A stretch of DNA of 15,060 bases from Candidatus Peregrinibacteria bacterium. Lineage in GTDB: Bacteria; Patescibacteriota; Gracilibacteria; UBA1369; PNNO01. Location of the stretch: contig JAUVDZ010000018.1 in the NCBI GenBank assembly GCA_030595015.1, positions 1-15,060 on the forward strand. The letters are read 5' to 3'. Below are positions 1-7,993 of the stretch, piece after piece; positions within the stretch are counted from its first letter, which is position 1, and each line of letters starts with the position of its first letter. Position numbers and translations under genes: made by a program. The notes below the pieces were generated by a model. The model worked only from the letters and a program-made list of their open reading frames with translations, searched no databases and had not been told where the DNA came from.

Positions 1-135
1 CCAGAAACCATGAATTCATACATGAAAGCAATTACAGAGTATCTAGAGTATTATAATAATGAAAGACTACATCTCGGAATTAATAAAAAAACACCGTCAC
101 AAATTATCAGTGAGTGTTCACAAGCTATTGACTAG
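1..135 (+). CDS. Transposase, integrase-core (rve) family, C-terminal fragment
   Basis: The window opens inside this gene. 44 codons are visible, ending at TAG 133-135. The stretch YLEYYNNERLHLGINKKTPS is the typical end of DDE transposases of the IS3/IS481 type, where a 'YNxxRxHxxLxxxTP' segment follows the catalytic Glu near the end of the integrase core. The catalytic residues lie upstream of the window, so activity cannot be judged. It is convergent with the minus-strand operon, whose last stop lies 22 bp away. No clear terminal inverted repeat of an insertion sequence can be defined with only one end visible. IS3 versus IS481 cannot be settled from 44 residues. The family call is confident; subfamily and intactness are not. 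Confidence 0.8.
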   Translation, partial: PETMNSYMKAITEYLEYYNNERLHLGINKKTPSQIISECSQAID

Positions 136-151
136 AAAACGACCGTTGATC

Positions 152-178
152 TCTGTTTTATTGTTGAAATAAAACAGA
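152..178. terminator. Perfect A/T-rich hairpin between convergent genes, possible bidirectional terminator
   Basis: TCTGTTTTATT (152-162) and AATAAAACAGA (168-178) are perfect reverse complements, giving an 11-bp stem with a 5-nt loop. The stem includes the stop codon of the 37-aa gene and lies just past the transposase stop. No U-run follows on either side, so it is not a textbook intrinsic terminator. It could instead belong to the end of the insertion element. Function is inferred from its position only. Confidence 0.4.
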
Positions 179-271
179 AAGCGCTGGAGCAAAACTTGTA
201 AGAATAAGAGAAATAATTGCTAGTAATCCTACAACTTGTACTACTTTTTTTTGTCCTTTTTTAAGAGCCAT
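158..271 (-). CDS. Small single-helix membrane protein (37 aa), last gene of the operon
   Basis: This gene starts at ATG 271-269, two nt after the stop of the 760-aa gene (TAA-TT-ATG), and ends at TAA 160-158. The product begins MALKKGQKKVV and then has one hydrophobic helix at about residues 12-34, ending LFQQ. The Lys-rich N-terminus predicts an N-in, C-out single-pass protein without a cleavage site. Its size and layout recall the tiny Lys-tail-plus-helix proteins seen in many Gram-positive genomes (DUF4044-like), but homology is not claimed. The 2-nt spacing implies translational coupling with the PKD gene upstream, so it may be an accessory subunit of the same membrane assembly. It contains an A8 and an A6 run, which are candidate slippage sites. 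Coding status rests on the tight spacing and the sensible protein. Confidence 0.6.
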   Translation of the reverse strand: MALKKGQKKVVQVVGLLAIISLILTSFAPALSVLFQQ

Positions 272-273
272 AA

Positions 274-2556
274 TTATTGAGTTGTTAAGTCACCTGTTAC
301 TGTAATGAATTGTGAAGAAACGTCAACTACATTTTGTGCATCAGAAACTTCTAATACTACTTCATATGAGCCTGATTCTTCATAAATATGTGTTGGTTTA
401 TTTTGTGTTGATGTCTCCCCATCCCCAAAATCCCATCTATATTTGGCGATTGTTCCAGTAGAGCAAGATGGAGTAAACACAAGAGTTAAAGGAGCTCTTC
501 CTTCTAATTTAGAAGGTACAAAACAAGATTTAAGTGGAACCTGTCTTACACTAATTAGTACATCAATTTCAGCTTCTTTGTTGTCATCAGTTCTAACTTT
601 AACTGTAGCTGTGAAATTACCAATTTGAGTATATTTATAAGTTACTGTTCCAACATCGCTTCTTCTTGGAGAACCATCCCCGAAATCCCATTCATAACTT
701 ACAATTTGACCATCTGCATATACAGATCCGGTTGCATCAAATTCAACTGTTAACGGAACAACTCCTGAGACTGGCACTGCAATCAATGAAGGTTGCAACC
801 CTGGTGATTCTGCCTTAACTAATAATGTTTCTTTACCTTCAGATCCAGCTGAATCAACTACAACTAAAGTAACAGTGTAATTACCAGGTGAATTAAATGT
901 ATAAGAAGTAGTCTCGCCTACTGAATCATATGATCCATCTCCATCAAAATCCCATTTATAATCAACTATATCATTATCAGGATCTGTACTCTTTGTTGCA
1001 TCAAAAGTAACTTCAAAAGGTGCAACACCTGAAATTGAAATATCACCTGCGCTTTCTTTAGCAGGCACTGTTAATAATACAGCTTCGGGCGCTGAAGGAG
1101 AAACTTCAACTTCAACTAATAATTCAGCTTTTGCAGCTTTGTTCTCTTCATCAATCACCGTTAATACTACTTTATATGTACCTTCTACTTTAAATGCATG
1201 TTGTGCTGTTCTTGTACGTGCTTTTGAAGATCCATCTCCAAAATCCCATTCATAATTTGTGATATCTCCTGAAGGACTTGTAGATTGAGAAGCATCAAAA
1301 GTATAAGTTTTATTTAAATAATATTCTCCATCATCAGAGTTTAAAACTCCAATTAAAGCTCTTGGTAAATTACTACCTGCAACTTCAATTGTTTCTTCTG
1401 CTATAGCAAAGTCTCCTTTTTGATTTGTTACACGTAAACTAACTGTATAAGTACCCAACTGTTCAAATGTATATTCGTACGTCACTTCACCTTCTTCATA
1501 TCCCTGACCATCAATTTGCCAAGCATATTCTTTAATAGATCCATCTGGATCAACTGATTGAGAAGCATCAAATAAAACAGTTAAAGGTGCATTCCCTTCA
1601 GTAAAATCAGCTTCGATTATTGCAGTTACTTTTTCGTCTGCAATTGTAACTAAATGTTCAAGAGTTTCTGTAGATTCGTCTCCTGAAGTTTTATTTTTAA
1701 ATGTAAGGATTAACCTCACATCATATCTTCCATCCCCTTTTCTATCATAATTGTGCGTTTCAACGCTTGTCCCAGGACCAGATTCGCCATCTCCAAAATC
1801 CCAGAAATAAGAAATCACATCATAACTTCTTTTATCATAAGCAAGATTTGAAGCATCAAAAGTAATTTCAACTGGTGCTGTTAAATTAATTGTTTCTTCT
1901 GGCTGAGTAATAATTCCTGTTGGTCTAGGATCCGAAGGAATTTGTTGAGAACTCAAATAAAACCAGGATCCAACCCATAAAGTAATAAGAACAACCAAAA
2001 TTCCGAATGAACTTCCAGCTAAAATCCAACCATTTTTCTTTGCAAATTTATCATCTTTTCTTGCCATCAAAGCTTTAAATACGCCACCAATCGACATAAT
2101 AAATGCAATAAATGCACCAATTCCAAAGAATAAATTAACAATCATAACCAACGTATTGATTAATTGTTGTTGATTTACCCCAAGGGCTTTTGCTATTTCG
2201 CTTGATCCACTACTTGCTGTTCCGACAAATACAAAAATTAAAACTAATAATAAAATTGTTCCGCATCCAAATGTTCCTCCGCATCCAAGCATTAACTTTT
2301 TATTTCGTATTCGTTCTTTTTGAATTAATTCTTCTTTAGTTAGAACTTTTGCAACTGGCTTCGGTACTGCTGCAGGCTTTACTGCTGCAGATGCAGGCAC
2401 AGGCGCTCCTGTTGGAGGCGGTGCAGCTGCAGGTTGCGCTGGTTGAGCAGTTGGCACAGCAGGTGCTGGTTGTTGCGGAGAGCTCGCTTTGCTCGCTCCA
2501 GCAGACTCTGTCCCAAAATTAGAAGGTTGATTTGTAGGTTGGTTTGTATCTACCAT
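274..2556 (-). CDS. Membrane-anchored protein with six PKD domains and an N-terminal pilin-like hairpin
   Basis: This 760-aa protein has no signal peptide. Residues 1-70 are Pro/Ala/Gln-rich and probably cytoplasmic. They are followed by a basic stretch (about 74-88), a first helix (about 98-114) preceded by Cys92 and Cys98, and a two-helix hairpin (about 134-157 and 175-200) whose loop carries RKDDKFAKK. That hairpin resembles the modules in the three upstream genes. The positive-inside rule then puts residues 201-760 outside. These hold six PKD beta-sandwich domains (about 225-305, 315-392, 402-484, 490-582, 588-670, 676-754). Five carry WDFGDG or WDFDGDG, and the second is degenerate (AWQIDG). 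Cys679 and Cys698 in the last domain could form a disulfide. PKD domains usually serve adhesion or extend surface proteins. The start lies one nt after the stop of the 1473-aa gene, without a Shine-Dalgarno sequence. The exact partner is unknown. Confidence 0.85.
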   Translation of the reverse strand: MVDTNQPTNQPSNFGTESAGASKASSPQQPAPAVPTAQPAQPAAAPPPTGAPVPASAAVKPAAVPKPVAKVLTKEELIQKERIRNKKLMLGCGGTFGCGTILLLVLIFVFVGTASSGSSEIAKALGVNQQQLINTLVMIVNLFFGIGAFIAFIMSIGGVFKALMARKDDKFAKKNGWILAGSSFGILVVLITLWVGSWFYLSSQQIPSDPRPTGIITQPEETINLTAPVEITFDASNLAYDKRSYDVISYFWDFGDGESGPGTSVETHNYDRKGDGRYDVRLILTFKNKTSGDESTETLEHLVTIADEKVTAIIEADFTEGNAPLTVLFDASQSVDPDGSIKEYAWQIDGQGYEEGEVTYEYTFEQLGTYTVSLRVTNQKGDFAIAEETIEVAGSNLPRALIGVLNSDDGEYYLNKTYTFDASQSTSPSGDITNYEWDFGDGSSKARTRTAQHAFKVEGTYKVVLTVIDEENKAAKAELLVEVEVSPSAPEAVLLTVPAKESAGDISISGVAPFEVTFDATKSTDPDNDIVDYKWDFDGDGSYDSVGETTSYTFNSPGNYTVTLVVVDSAGSEGKETLLVKAESPGLQPSLIAVPVSGVVPLTVEFDATGSVYADGQIVSYEWDFGDGSPRRSDVGTVTYKYTQIGNFTATVKVRTDDNKEAEIDVLISVRQVPLKSCFVPSKLEGRAPLTLVFTPSCSTGTIAKYRWDFGDGETSTQNKPTHIYEESGSYEVVLEVSDAQNVVDVSSQFITVTGDLTTQ

Positions 2557-2557
2557 G

Positions 2558-5500
2558 TTAATCTTTTTTTAATGAAAGCTTATAAAGGCTTAAACTTATA
2601 ATACCAAATAAAAATATGCTTACAAGGAAAGCAGGAATTTGTCCATTGCCTAGTGATTCAAATATATTCACGCTTAAAGCCTGAATTGGTTCATCAAAGA
2701 CAATATTTACTTCTTTGATATCCATTTCTCCGTCTTTTCCATAAACAGTCAATCTTAATTTAGTTTTTTCTGATTCATCGTTAAATGTAGTTGTATATGT
2801 TCCTGCCCTTGAAGTTACATAATCCTCATCATCAGCTTTTCGACCATTGTTATCGGTATCAACATATACATTATTATCAAAAACATATTTTTCTATTAAT
2901 CCTTCTGAAATCGCAAAATCAAAACTAACTTCATCAAATTCTCCTTCTAAATGAATAGCATTGTCATCAGGATCAACTTCAGGATCTGTATCAAAATCAG
3001 CTTTTACACTTTTGATTGTAATAACTTTTTCCAATCCTTCCGGTACATCACCCTGAACATTCACAAATTTAACTAATTCAGAAACATTATTATAGTTATC
3101 TGTAACTTGTAATTTAACTCTATAGATTCCAGGATTTTCAAAAACCCATATCGGATTTCGTTCTTCTGATTCTATATCATCATCTCCTTCAAAATTATCA
3201 CTTAAATCGAAATCCCATGAATATGAATCAATTACTGCTCCTGCATATGTATCAGCCATTGATTTATTTATAAATCCAACTTTATTATCTTCAATCTGGA
3301 TATAACTAAAATCAACACTTGGCACATTTGCATTTGTATCAACATAAATCTTCACAGGCAAAGAAATTGCTTCTGCAAAGTTATCATCAACTACTTTTAA
3401 CTTTACTGTAACTCCATCTAAATTAGGCTCAAGATATGTATAAGAAATTGTAGACTTTGTTGTTGCTTCATTATTCCCGAATCCATCACCTTCAAAATCC
3501 CAAATATAACTTACGATTCTTCCATCATTATCATATGAACTTGAAGTAAAATTCACAACTTCGTTTGTTAATACGCTTGAACGATCAACACTAAAACTTG
3601 AAACAGGAATGTCGTTTGGTCCATTAATAACTGTAACTGTTGGTAAAACATTTTCATCTAAAATGTCAGTAGCTTCGATAGTGAAATTTTCCTGATCAGT
3701 CATTTGAAGACCAAATTTATAATTTACTAAATCACCTTCAACGCCTCTTGTTCCAATAGTTATAAGCGCCTGTGGATGCTGAGTAATTGTATGACCCATT
3801 GTAGTTTGTGGATCTTTTTCATTGTAATACCACCATAAATATTTAACGATTTGACCATCAGGATCTTTTGCTCCAATTGCCTCCAACTTAACTCTTGTTG
3901 GAGTCATCAAATCACTTTCCTGAGGGATCGCAGTAAATGCCTGCATTACAGGAAGCTCTCCAACTACATCAAAATTAATATCAGCAATTGAACTCTTAGA
4001 TAAATCATCTTTATCTGAAACTTTCAAAGACGCATGGTAATATCCAGCTTCTTTTGGACTTAAATCAGAATACGTATGAGTTGTTATTTTTTCTGTGGAC
4101 CTTATAGTGTCTCCAAAATCCCATTGATATCGAAGTCCGCGACCTGTCCCATCTACATTTAATGAACTGCTCCCGTCAAATTGAATAACTGATTTTCTAT
4201 TCACTTTAATTGGTGATGAAAAATCATAAATATCAACGCCATCAATTTTAACTGACATTACAGCCAATGGTTGATTAGCTTCACCGACAACAATTCTTCG
4301 TTTAATTGTATTTTCATTATTTTCTCTGTCAAATACTGTTAATTTAACATCGTAAGTACCGGCTGCAGTATAAATATGACTAACGTCTGATCTTCCACCT
4401 ATCATATCTCCTGAAACTTCATCAGAAGAGTCGCCGAATTTCCATTCATAGGCAACAGCATTTTCAGAAAGTCCAATAAAGTTAATCACAGCCTCATTAT
4501 TGCTATCAAGAATTCCTGCTGCCTGCGCTAAATCGCCAAAGGCCACATCAAGAATACTATCTACTTTTAGAATTTGTTCATGAGGAATTCCTGGATTTTC
4601 AAGTTCATTAACATCATTAACCTGTAAAGTAATTCTGTAATCCCCTGTTCTATAAAACTTAACATAAGTCCGTTGTTTAATAGCTCCATCAGGATCAAAT
4701 TCTCCACTTATAGGATCTATAAAATCATAATCTTCATTTACTGCAGTCACCTTCCATTTATATGTATACAATCCTGTTTCCATGTTCCCATCAGGATCAT
4801 AACTCTGCCCACCATCTAATAAATATATATGTGGTTTGCTTGAATCAGGATTGCTATAAACAAATTTTGCTTCAGGCGGTTCTGATTCGATTGTTAAAAT
4901 ACTGTTATCTGTCGCAACATTTCCTAAATTATCTGTAACTCTTAAATTTACATTATAAATACCCGGGCTTTCAAAATCCTGAGTAAAGCTTTCAGTACTT
5001 TCTTCTGCTGAATATTTCAATTGAGAATTACTTATTTGCCAATCATATCCAGTAATTTGACCTCCATCTGATGAAGAATTACCAGCATCAAAAGTGATAT
5101 CTTCATTAATTCTGGCTACACTACCAGGCAACATCTCAACTCTTGCTGCAGGAGAATCAACTACTACTTCAAATACTTTTCTATCTCTGATTCCACGGGA
5201 ATCTTCAACTTCAATTACAACAGGATATGTTCCTTCATCACCGTAATAATGAGTCTGAACATCCTGTGCAACCATTTCTCCGTATATTTTATCGCTTCCG
5301 TCACCGAACTCCCAACCGATTGTCTGGATATAAGTTTCACCAGCTTCCTGTTGTTGTTCAGATTGAAATCCGCCTCTTGTTTCAGAAGCATCAAAAGTAA
5401 TTCCAATGTCCCGTGCTTCAGTTAATGTTACGTTTAATCTATTTTTATCAAGGATAAGGAATCCATCTTTGTAGAAGCTCATATATCCAAGATATCTTTC

Positions 5501-6979
5501 ACCAACAGATACCTGTAAATTAATTTGAGATGCTGGGGGTTTGATTGTTATATTTTGATAGGCGATACCAGAAGCAATTGAATTTTCTGAATCACCACTA
5601 ATTTTTAATTTAATTATATAAGAACCGGTTTTTTTATAAACATGAGAAGTTGCAAACTTGCCTTCAACTGTTGTTCCATCTCCGAAATCCCATTCAAGAT
5701 CAGTTTCGCTAATACTTTCAAAATCAGGTCTAACTGATTTTAATGCATCAACATTTACGATTAATGGAGCATTGCCTGTATTAACATCTGTAGTAATAAC
5801 TGCAGCTACGAATTGAATATTCTGAACAACCTGATGAAGTTCATTCAAAGCTTCAAGAGCATCAACGACTTTTACACTGGTTGGAATATCAAATGCAGTT
5901 GGGATTAATAACTCAACAGCATCATAAGCTCTGTTATAAGTAACACCAAAGTCTGTTTCGGCAGTTGTAACTAATCCTGATTCTTCAATTTGGCTTTTTA
6001 AAGATTCCAAATCATCTAAAATGTTTTCAATTTTACCTGCAAAGTCCAATAAATTTGCTCTCCAGATACTTTCTCCTTCCGGACCAGCCTCAGTTAAATA
6101 ATTATCAATATCTATTTGAAGTGCTGCACTTTCATCAATCCACCAGAAAGTCCAATCATCTACCAATTGTAATTGAGATTGTCTTAAGAAAATATCTACA
6201 TAATCTTCTACTTCTCTTGCTGCTTCTGAAGTTCTGCTTAAATCTCCTGCTGCCGCATCAATGTTTTGAAGAGCCCGCTTAATATCTCCTAAATAAACAT
6301 GTAATTGTTCAGCACTATCAACATAAGGCACTGAAATCAAATCTCCCAGCGCATTATTTACATCTACATAATGTGCATATTGAGTTGCCAGATCTCTTGC
6401 AGCTCTTTCTACCTGATTTGCAGCTGCAAAGAATAATCTTCTAACACTTTGACTTTGATCGCCAGTTAGCTCGCTTGGAGCCGAACCAGACAATGTTGTT
6501 TCGATTCCAATATTTGCATCGGTCCCTTCCCCTACTCCTCTAATCACTGTGTTAACTAAAGCAAATGAAGCAAGGATGATTATAATACCAATCACTGCAT
6601 ACATTACTGTTTTCTTTCCTTTTGTTGTTTGTTCTTCTGCGCCTCCTGCAATTACATACATAAATCCGCCGTAAATCACCATAATCACTGCAACTAATCC
6701 AAGAAAGCCAAGTACAAAGTTCACAGCATTAACAACAAAATCTCTTAAATTGGATTGTTGGGTTAATGTTGGATCATATCCTTCAGCACTTGGTGGTTGA
6801 AGTCCTCCCTGAAACTGAGTAAAAGTTGTTGTTTCCTGACCTCCACATGAGAAGAATCCACCAGTTGATTTTGCTAATTCTGAACAAAGATCTGCGCTCG
6901 CAGTTTGTGCAGAAACAAAAAATGTCGCAATGAATGCGATAACGAATATTAGTCCTATGTATTTGCTTATTTTTTTCAT
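2558..6979 (-). CDS. Giant surface protein: signal peptide, T4SS-pilin-like module, about ten PKD-like domains, C-terminal membrane anchor
   Basis: The start is set at ATG 6979, giving 1473 aa. It begins MKKISKYIGLIFVIAFIA, a clear signal peptide with likely cleavage at ASA|DLC (29/30). The longer reading from TTG 7033 is rejected because that TTG is the -35 box of a promoter. Domains: Cys32 and Cys45; one pilin-like two-helix module (about 77-148) with loop AGGAEEQTTKGKK; a mostly helical region (about 172-390) with an aromatic patch DDWTFWW; then PKD or PKD-like domains at about 390-479, 485-607, 610-698, 702-808, 810-898, 903-1007, 1010-1112, 1125-1213, 1217-1308 and a degenerate one at 1318-1428. 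WDFGDG, WEFGDG, WKFGDS and DPDG motifs recur. A final helix (about 1448-1468) ends KLSLKKD, a basic cytoplasmic tail, so the PKD array would be an external loop held at both ends. It lies between the triple-hairpin genes and the second PKD gene. The role is probably an adhesin or fibre. Confidence 0.85.
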   Translation of the reverse strand: MKKISKYIGLIFVIAFIATFFVSAQTASADLCSELAKSTGGFFSCGGQETTTFTQFQGGLQPPSAEGYDPTLTQQSNLRDFVVNAVNFVLGFLGLVAVIMVIYGGFMYVIAGGAEEQTTKGKKTVMYAVIGIIIILASFALVNTVIRGVGEGTDANIGIETTLSGSAPSELTGDQSQSVRRLFFAAANQVERAARDLATQYAHYVDVNNALGDLISVPYVDSAEQLHVYLGDIKRALQNIDAAAGDLSRTSEAAREVEDYVDIFLRQSQLQLVDDWTFWWIDESAALQIDIDNYLTEAGPEGESIWRANLLDFAGKIENILDDLESLKSQIEESGLVTTAETDFGVTYNRAYDAVELLIPTAFDIPTSVKVVDALEALNELHQVVQNIQFVAAVITTDVNTGNAPLIVNVDALKSVRPDFESISETDLEWDFGDGTTVEGKFATSHVYKKTGSYIIKLKISGDSENSIASGIAYQNITIKPPASQINLQVSVGERYLGYMSFYKDGFLILDKNRLNVTLTEARDIGITFDASETRGGFQSEQQQEAGETYIQTIGWEFGDGSDKIYGEMVAQDVQTHYYGDEGTYPVVIEVEDSRGIRDRKVFEVVVDSPAARVEMLPGSVARINEDITFDAGNSSSDGGQITGYDWQISNSQLKYSAEESTESFTQDFESPGIYNVNLRVTDNLGNVATDNSILTIESEPPEAKFVYSNPDSSKPHIYLLDGGQSYDPDGNMETGLYTYKWKVTAVNEDYDFIDPISGEFDPDGAIKQRTYVKFYRTGDYRITLQVNDVNELENPGIPHEQILKVDSILDVAFGDLAQAAGILDSNNEAVINFIGLSENAVAYEWKFGDSSDEVSGDMIGGRSDVSHIYTAAGTYDVKLTVFDRENNENTIKRRIVVGEANQPLAVMSVKIDGVDIYDFSSPIKVNRKSVIQFDGSSSLNVDGTGRGLRYQWDFGDTIRSTEKITTHTYSDLSPKEAGYYHASLKVSDKDDLSKSSIADINFDVVGELPVMQAFTAIPQESDLMTPTRVKLEAIGAKDPDGQIVKYLWWYYNEKDPQTTMGHTITQHPQALITIGTRGVEGDLVNYKFGLQMTDQENFTIEATDILDENVLPTVTVINGPNDIPVSSFSVDRSSVLTNEVVNFTSSSYDNDGRIVSYIWDFEGDGFGNNEATTKSTISYTYLEPNLDGVTVKLKVVDDNFAEAISLPVKIYVDTNANVPSVDFSYIQIEDNKVGFINKSMADTYAGAVIDSYSWDFDLSDNFEGDDDIESEERNPIWVFENPGIYRVKLQVTDNYNNVSELVKFVNVQGDVPEGLEKVITIKSVKADFDTDPEVDPDDNAIHLEGEFDEVSFDFAISEGLIEKYVFDNNVYVDTDNNGRKADDEDYVTSRAGTYTTTFNDESEKTKLRLTVYGKDGEMDIKEVNIVFDEPIQALSVNIFESLGNGQIPAFLVSIFLFGIISLSLYKLSLKKD

Positions 6980-7004
6980 GATTTTTATATTTATTTTTCT
7001 ATAT

Positions 7005-7033
7005 ATTATAGCAGATAACTGCTTATTTTTCAA
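7005..7033 (-). promoter_or_regulatory. Sigma70-type promoter inside the operon, before the giant PKD gene
   Basis: On the minus strand, TTGAAA (7033-7028), a 17-nt spacer and TATAAT (7010-7005) form a near-consensus promoter. TG lies one base before the -10 (TGCTATAAT), an extended -10. Predicted transcription start is about 6998, leaving a leader of about 19 nt before ATG 6979. It sits in the longest gap of the operon (64 nt with the corrected start), so the two PKD genes and the 37-aa gene can be expressed apart from the upstream genes. Confidence 0.75.
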
Positions 7034-7043
7034 TAGTGTAAGC

Positions 7044-7988
7044 CTAAATTCCGGGTTCTAGTTGAATAACTGTATTTACCAATGCAAATGCACCTAATCC
7101 CAAAACCATAGCAATAACGGCTCCAGTAAGCACTTTTTTGGCAGTTTGAGTTTTTTCATCATTTCCGGATGCTGTTACATACAGGAATCCACCGTACATT
7201 GAAGCGATAAATGCCGAAATTCCGATAAATGCTGATGCAAAATTTGTAAATTTAACTAGTAATAAAATACCCTGACTAATATTTGGAATTTTTGCCCCTT
7301 TATCAGGGAATATGAAATCCTGAACTACAAATTCAGCGATTCCAATAATAAACAGACCAACTACAAGCCATGTAATTTGTTTCTTAACTTTCGTTTGCTC
7401 TTCTTCGTTTCCTGCTGCAAAAATCAATCTAAATCCTGCAACTATCAGCATAAACACAGCTAAAACACCCGTTATCATCATTGCAATATTATAAAATCCC
7501 TTAACTTGCTCTGTTCCCCTATTTGCTGCTGCCTGAGCTGCTGATTCAGAACTATAAACTTCGCCTTCGAGTCCAAAAAATACATTTTTAACAAGATAAT
7601 CCGCTACCATAATCATTACAACTCCGGCTGCAAGCATAATCATCTGTTCTTTCATTTTCGGATATACATCATCAATCTTCTTTCTGGCTAAAATAAGCCT
7701 TCCACCAGTGATGATAATCATAATTACCGCTATTGATCCAATCAAAAATTTAAAGAAATCAAGGGTAAAATAAACTGCACTGGTAAGATTTGAAACTCCG
7801 GGTTTATTCGTTGCCTGACCATGAGGAGCCGTATCGTATGTAGGAAGCTGGGTTGTATCTTCAATCACATCAAGGTAACCATCAAATTGAGCATTAGCCT
7901 GCTGATTCATAGCAATATTTACTGACAGAACCAGTAAAGTCAGGATTAATGTGAAAACCAATGATGTTAAGAATTTTTGTATTTTCAT
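7044..7988 (-). CDS. Integral membrane protein with three tandem T4SS-pilin-like (VirB2/TrbC-type) hairpins
   Basis: This 314-aa protein has a signal peptide (1-33, ANA|QF) followed by three copies of a module of about 65-70 aa at residues 68-139, 162-227 and 240-308. Each module is two hydrophobic helices joined by a short charged loop. Loops are ARKKIDDVYPKMKE, AAGNEEEQTKVKK and ASGNDEKTQTAKK. The layout matches the 'type IV secretion system pilin' family common in CPR genomes, which is usually one module per protein. With the signal peptide cleaved, loops face the cytoplasm and inter-module linkers face outside. Modules 1 and 2 carry a basic residue in helix 1 (Arg97, Arg187) and an acidic one in helix 2 (Asp130, Glu219). 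Module 3 lacks both. Six helices suggest a polytopic membrane platform rather than a polymerising pilin. It starts 5 nt after the 371-aa gene ends, and no SD is seen. Confidence 0.85.
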   Translation of the reverse strand: MKIQKFLTSLVFTLILTLLVLSVNIAMNQQANAQFDGYLDVIEDTTQLPTYDTAPHGQATNKPGVSNLTSAVYFTLDFFKFLIGSIAVIMIIITGGRLILARKKIDDVYPKMKEQMIMLAAGVVMIMVADYLVKNVFFGLEGEVYSSESAAQAAANRGTEQVKGFYNIAMMITGVLAVFMLIVAGFRLIFAAGNEEEQTKVKKQITWLVVGLFIIGIAEFVVQDFIFPDKGAKIPNISQGILLLVKFTNFASAFIGISAFIASMYGGFLYVTASGNDEKTQTAKKVLTGAVIAMVLGLGAFALVNTVIQLEPGI

Positions 7989-7993
7989 AATTT

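Noticed and set aside
245..262. A8 and A6 runs in the 37-aa gene as a phase-variation switch
   Set aside because: The runs encode Lys pairs and are common in this A/T-rich sequence. There is no evidence of length variation.
6980..7033. N-terminal extension of the giant PKD protein from a TTG start
   Set aside because: The TTG is part of a TTGAAA -35 box, the 18 extra residues precede a complete signal peptide, and the extension covers the whole promoter.
274..7033. Repeats in the two PKD genes as a CRISPR array or DNA tandem repeat
   Set aside because: The similarity is at protein level only (WDFGDG motifs every 80-100 residues). The DNA copies are diverged and unevenly spaced.
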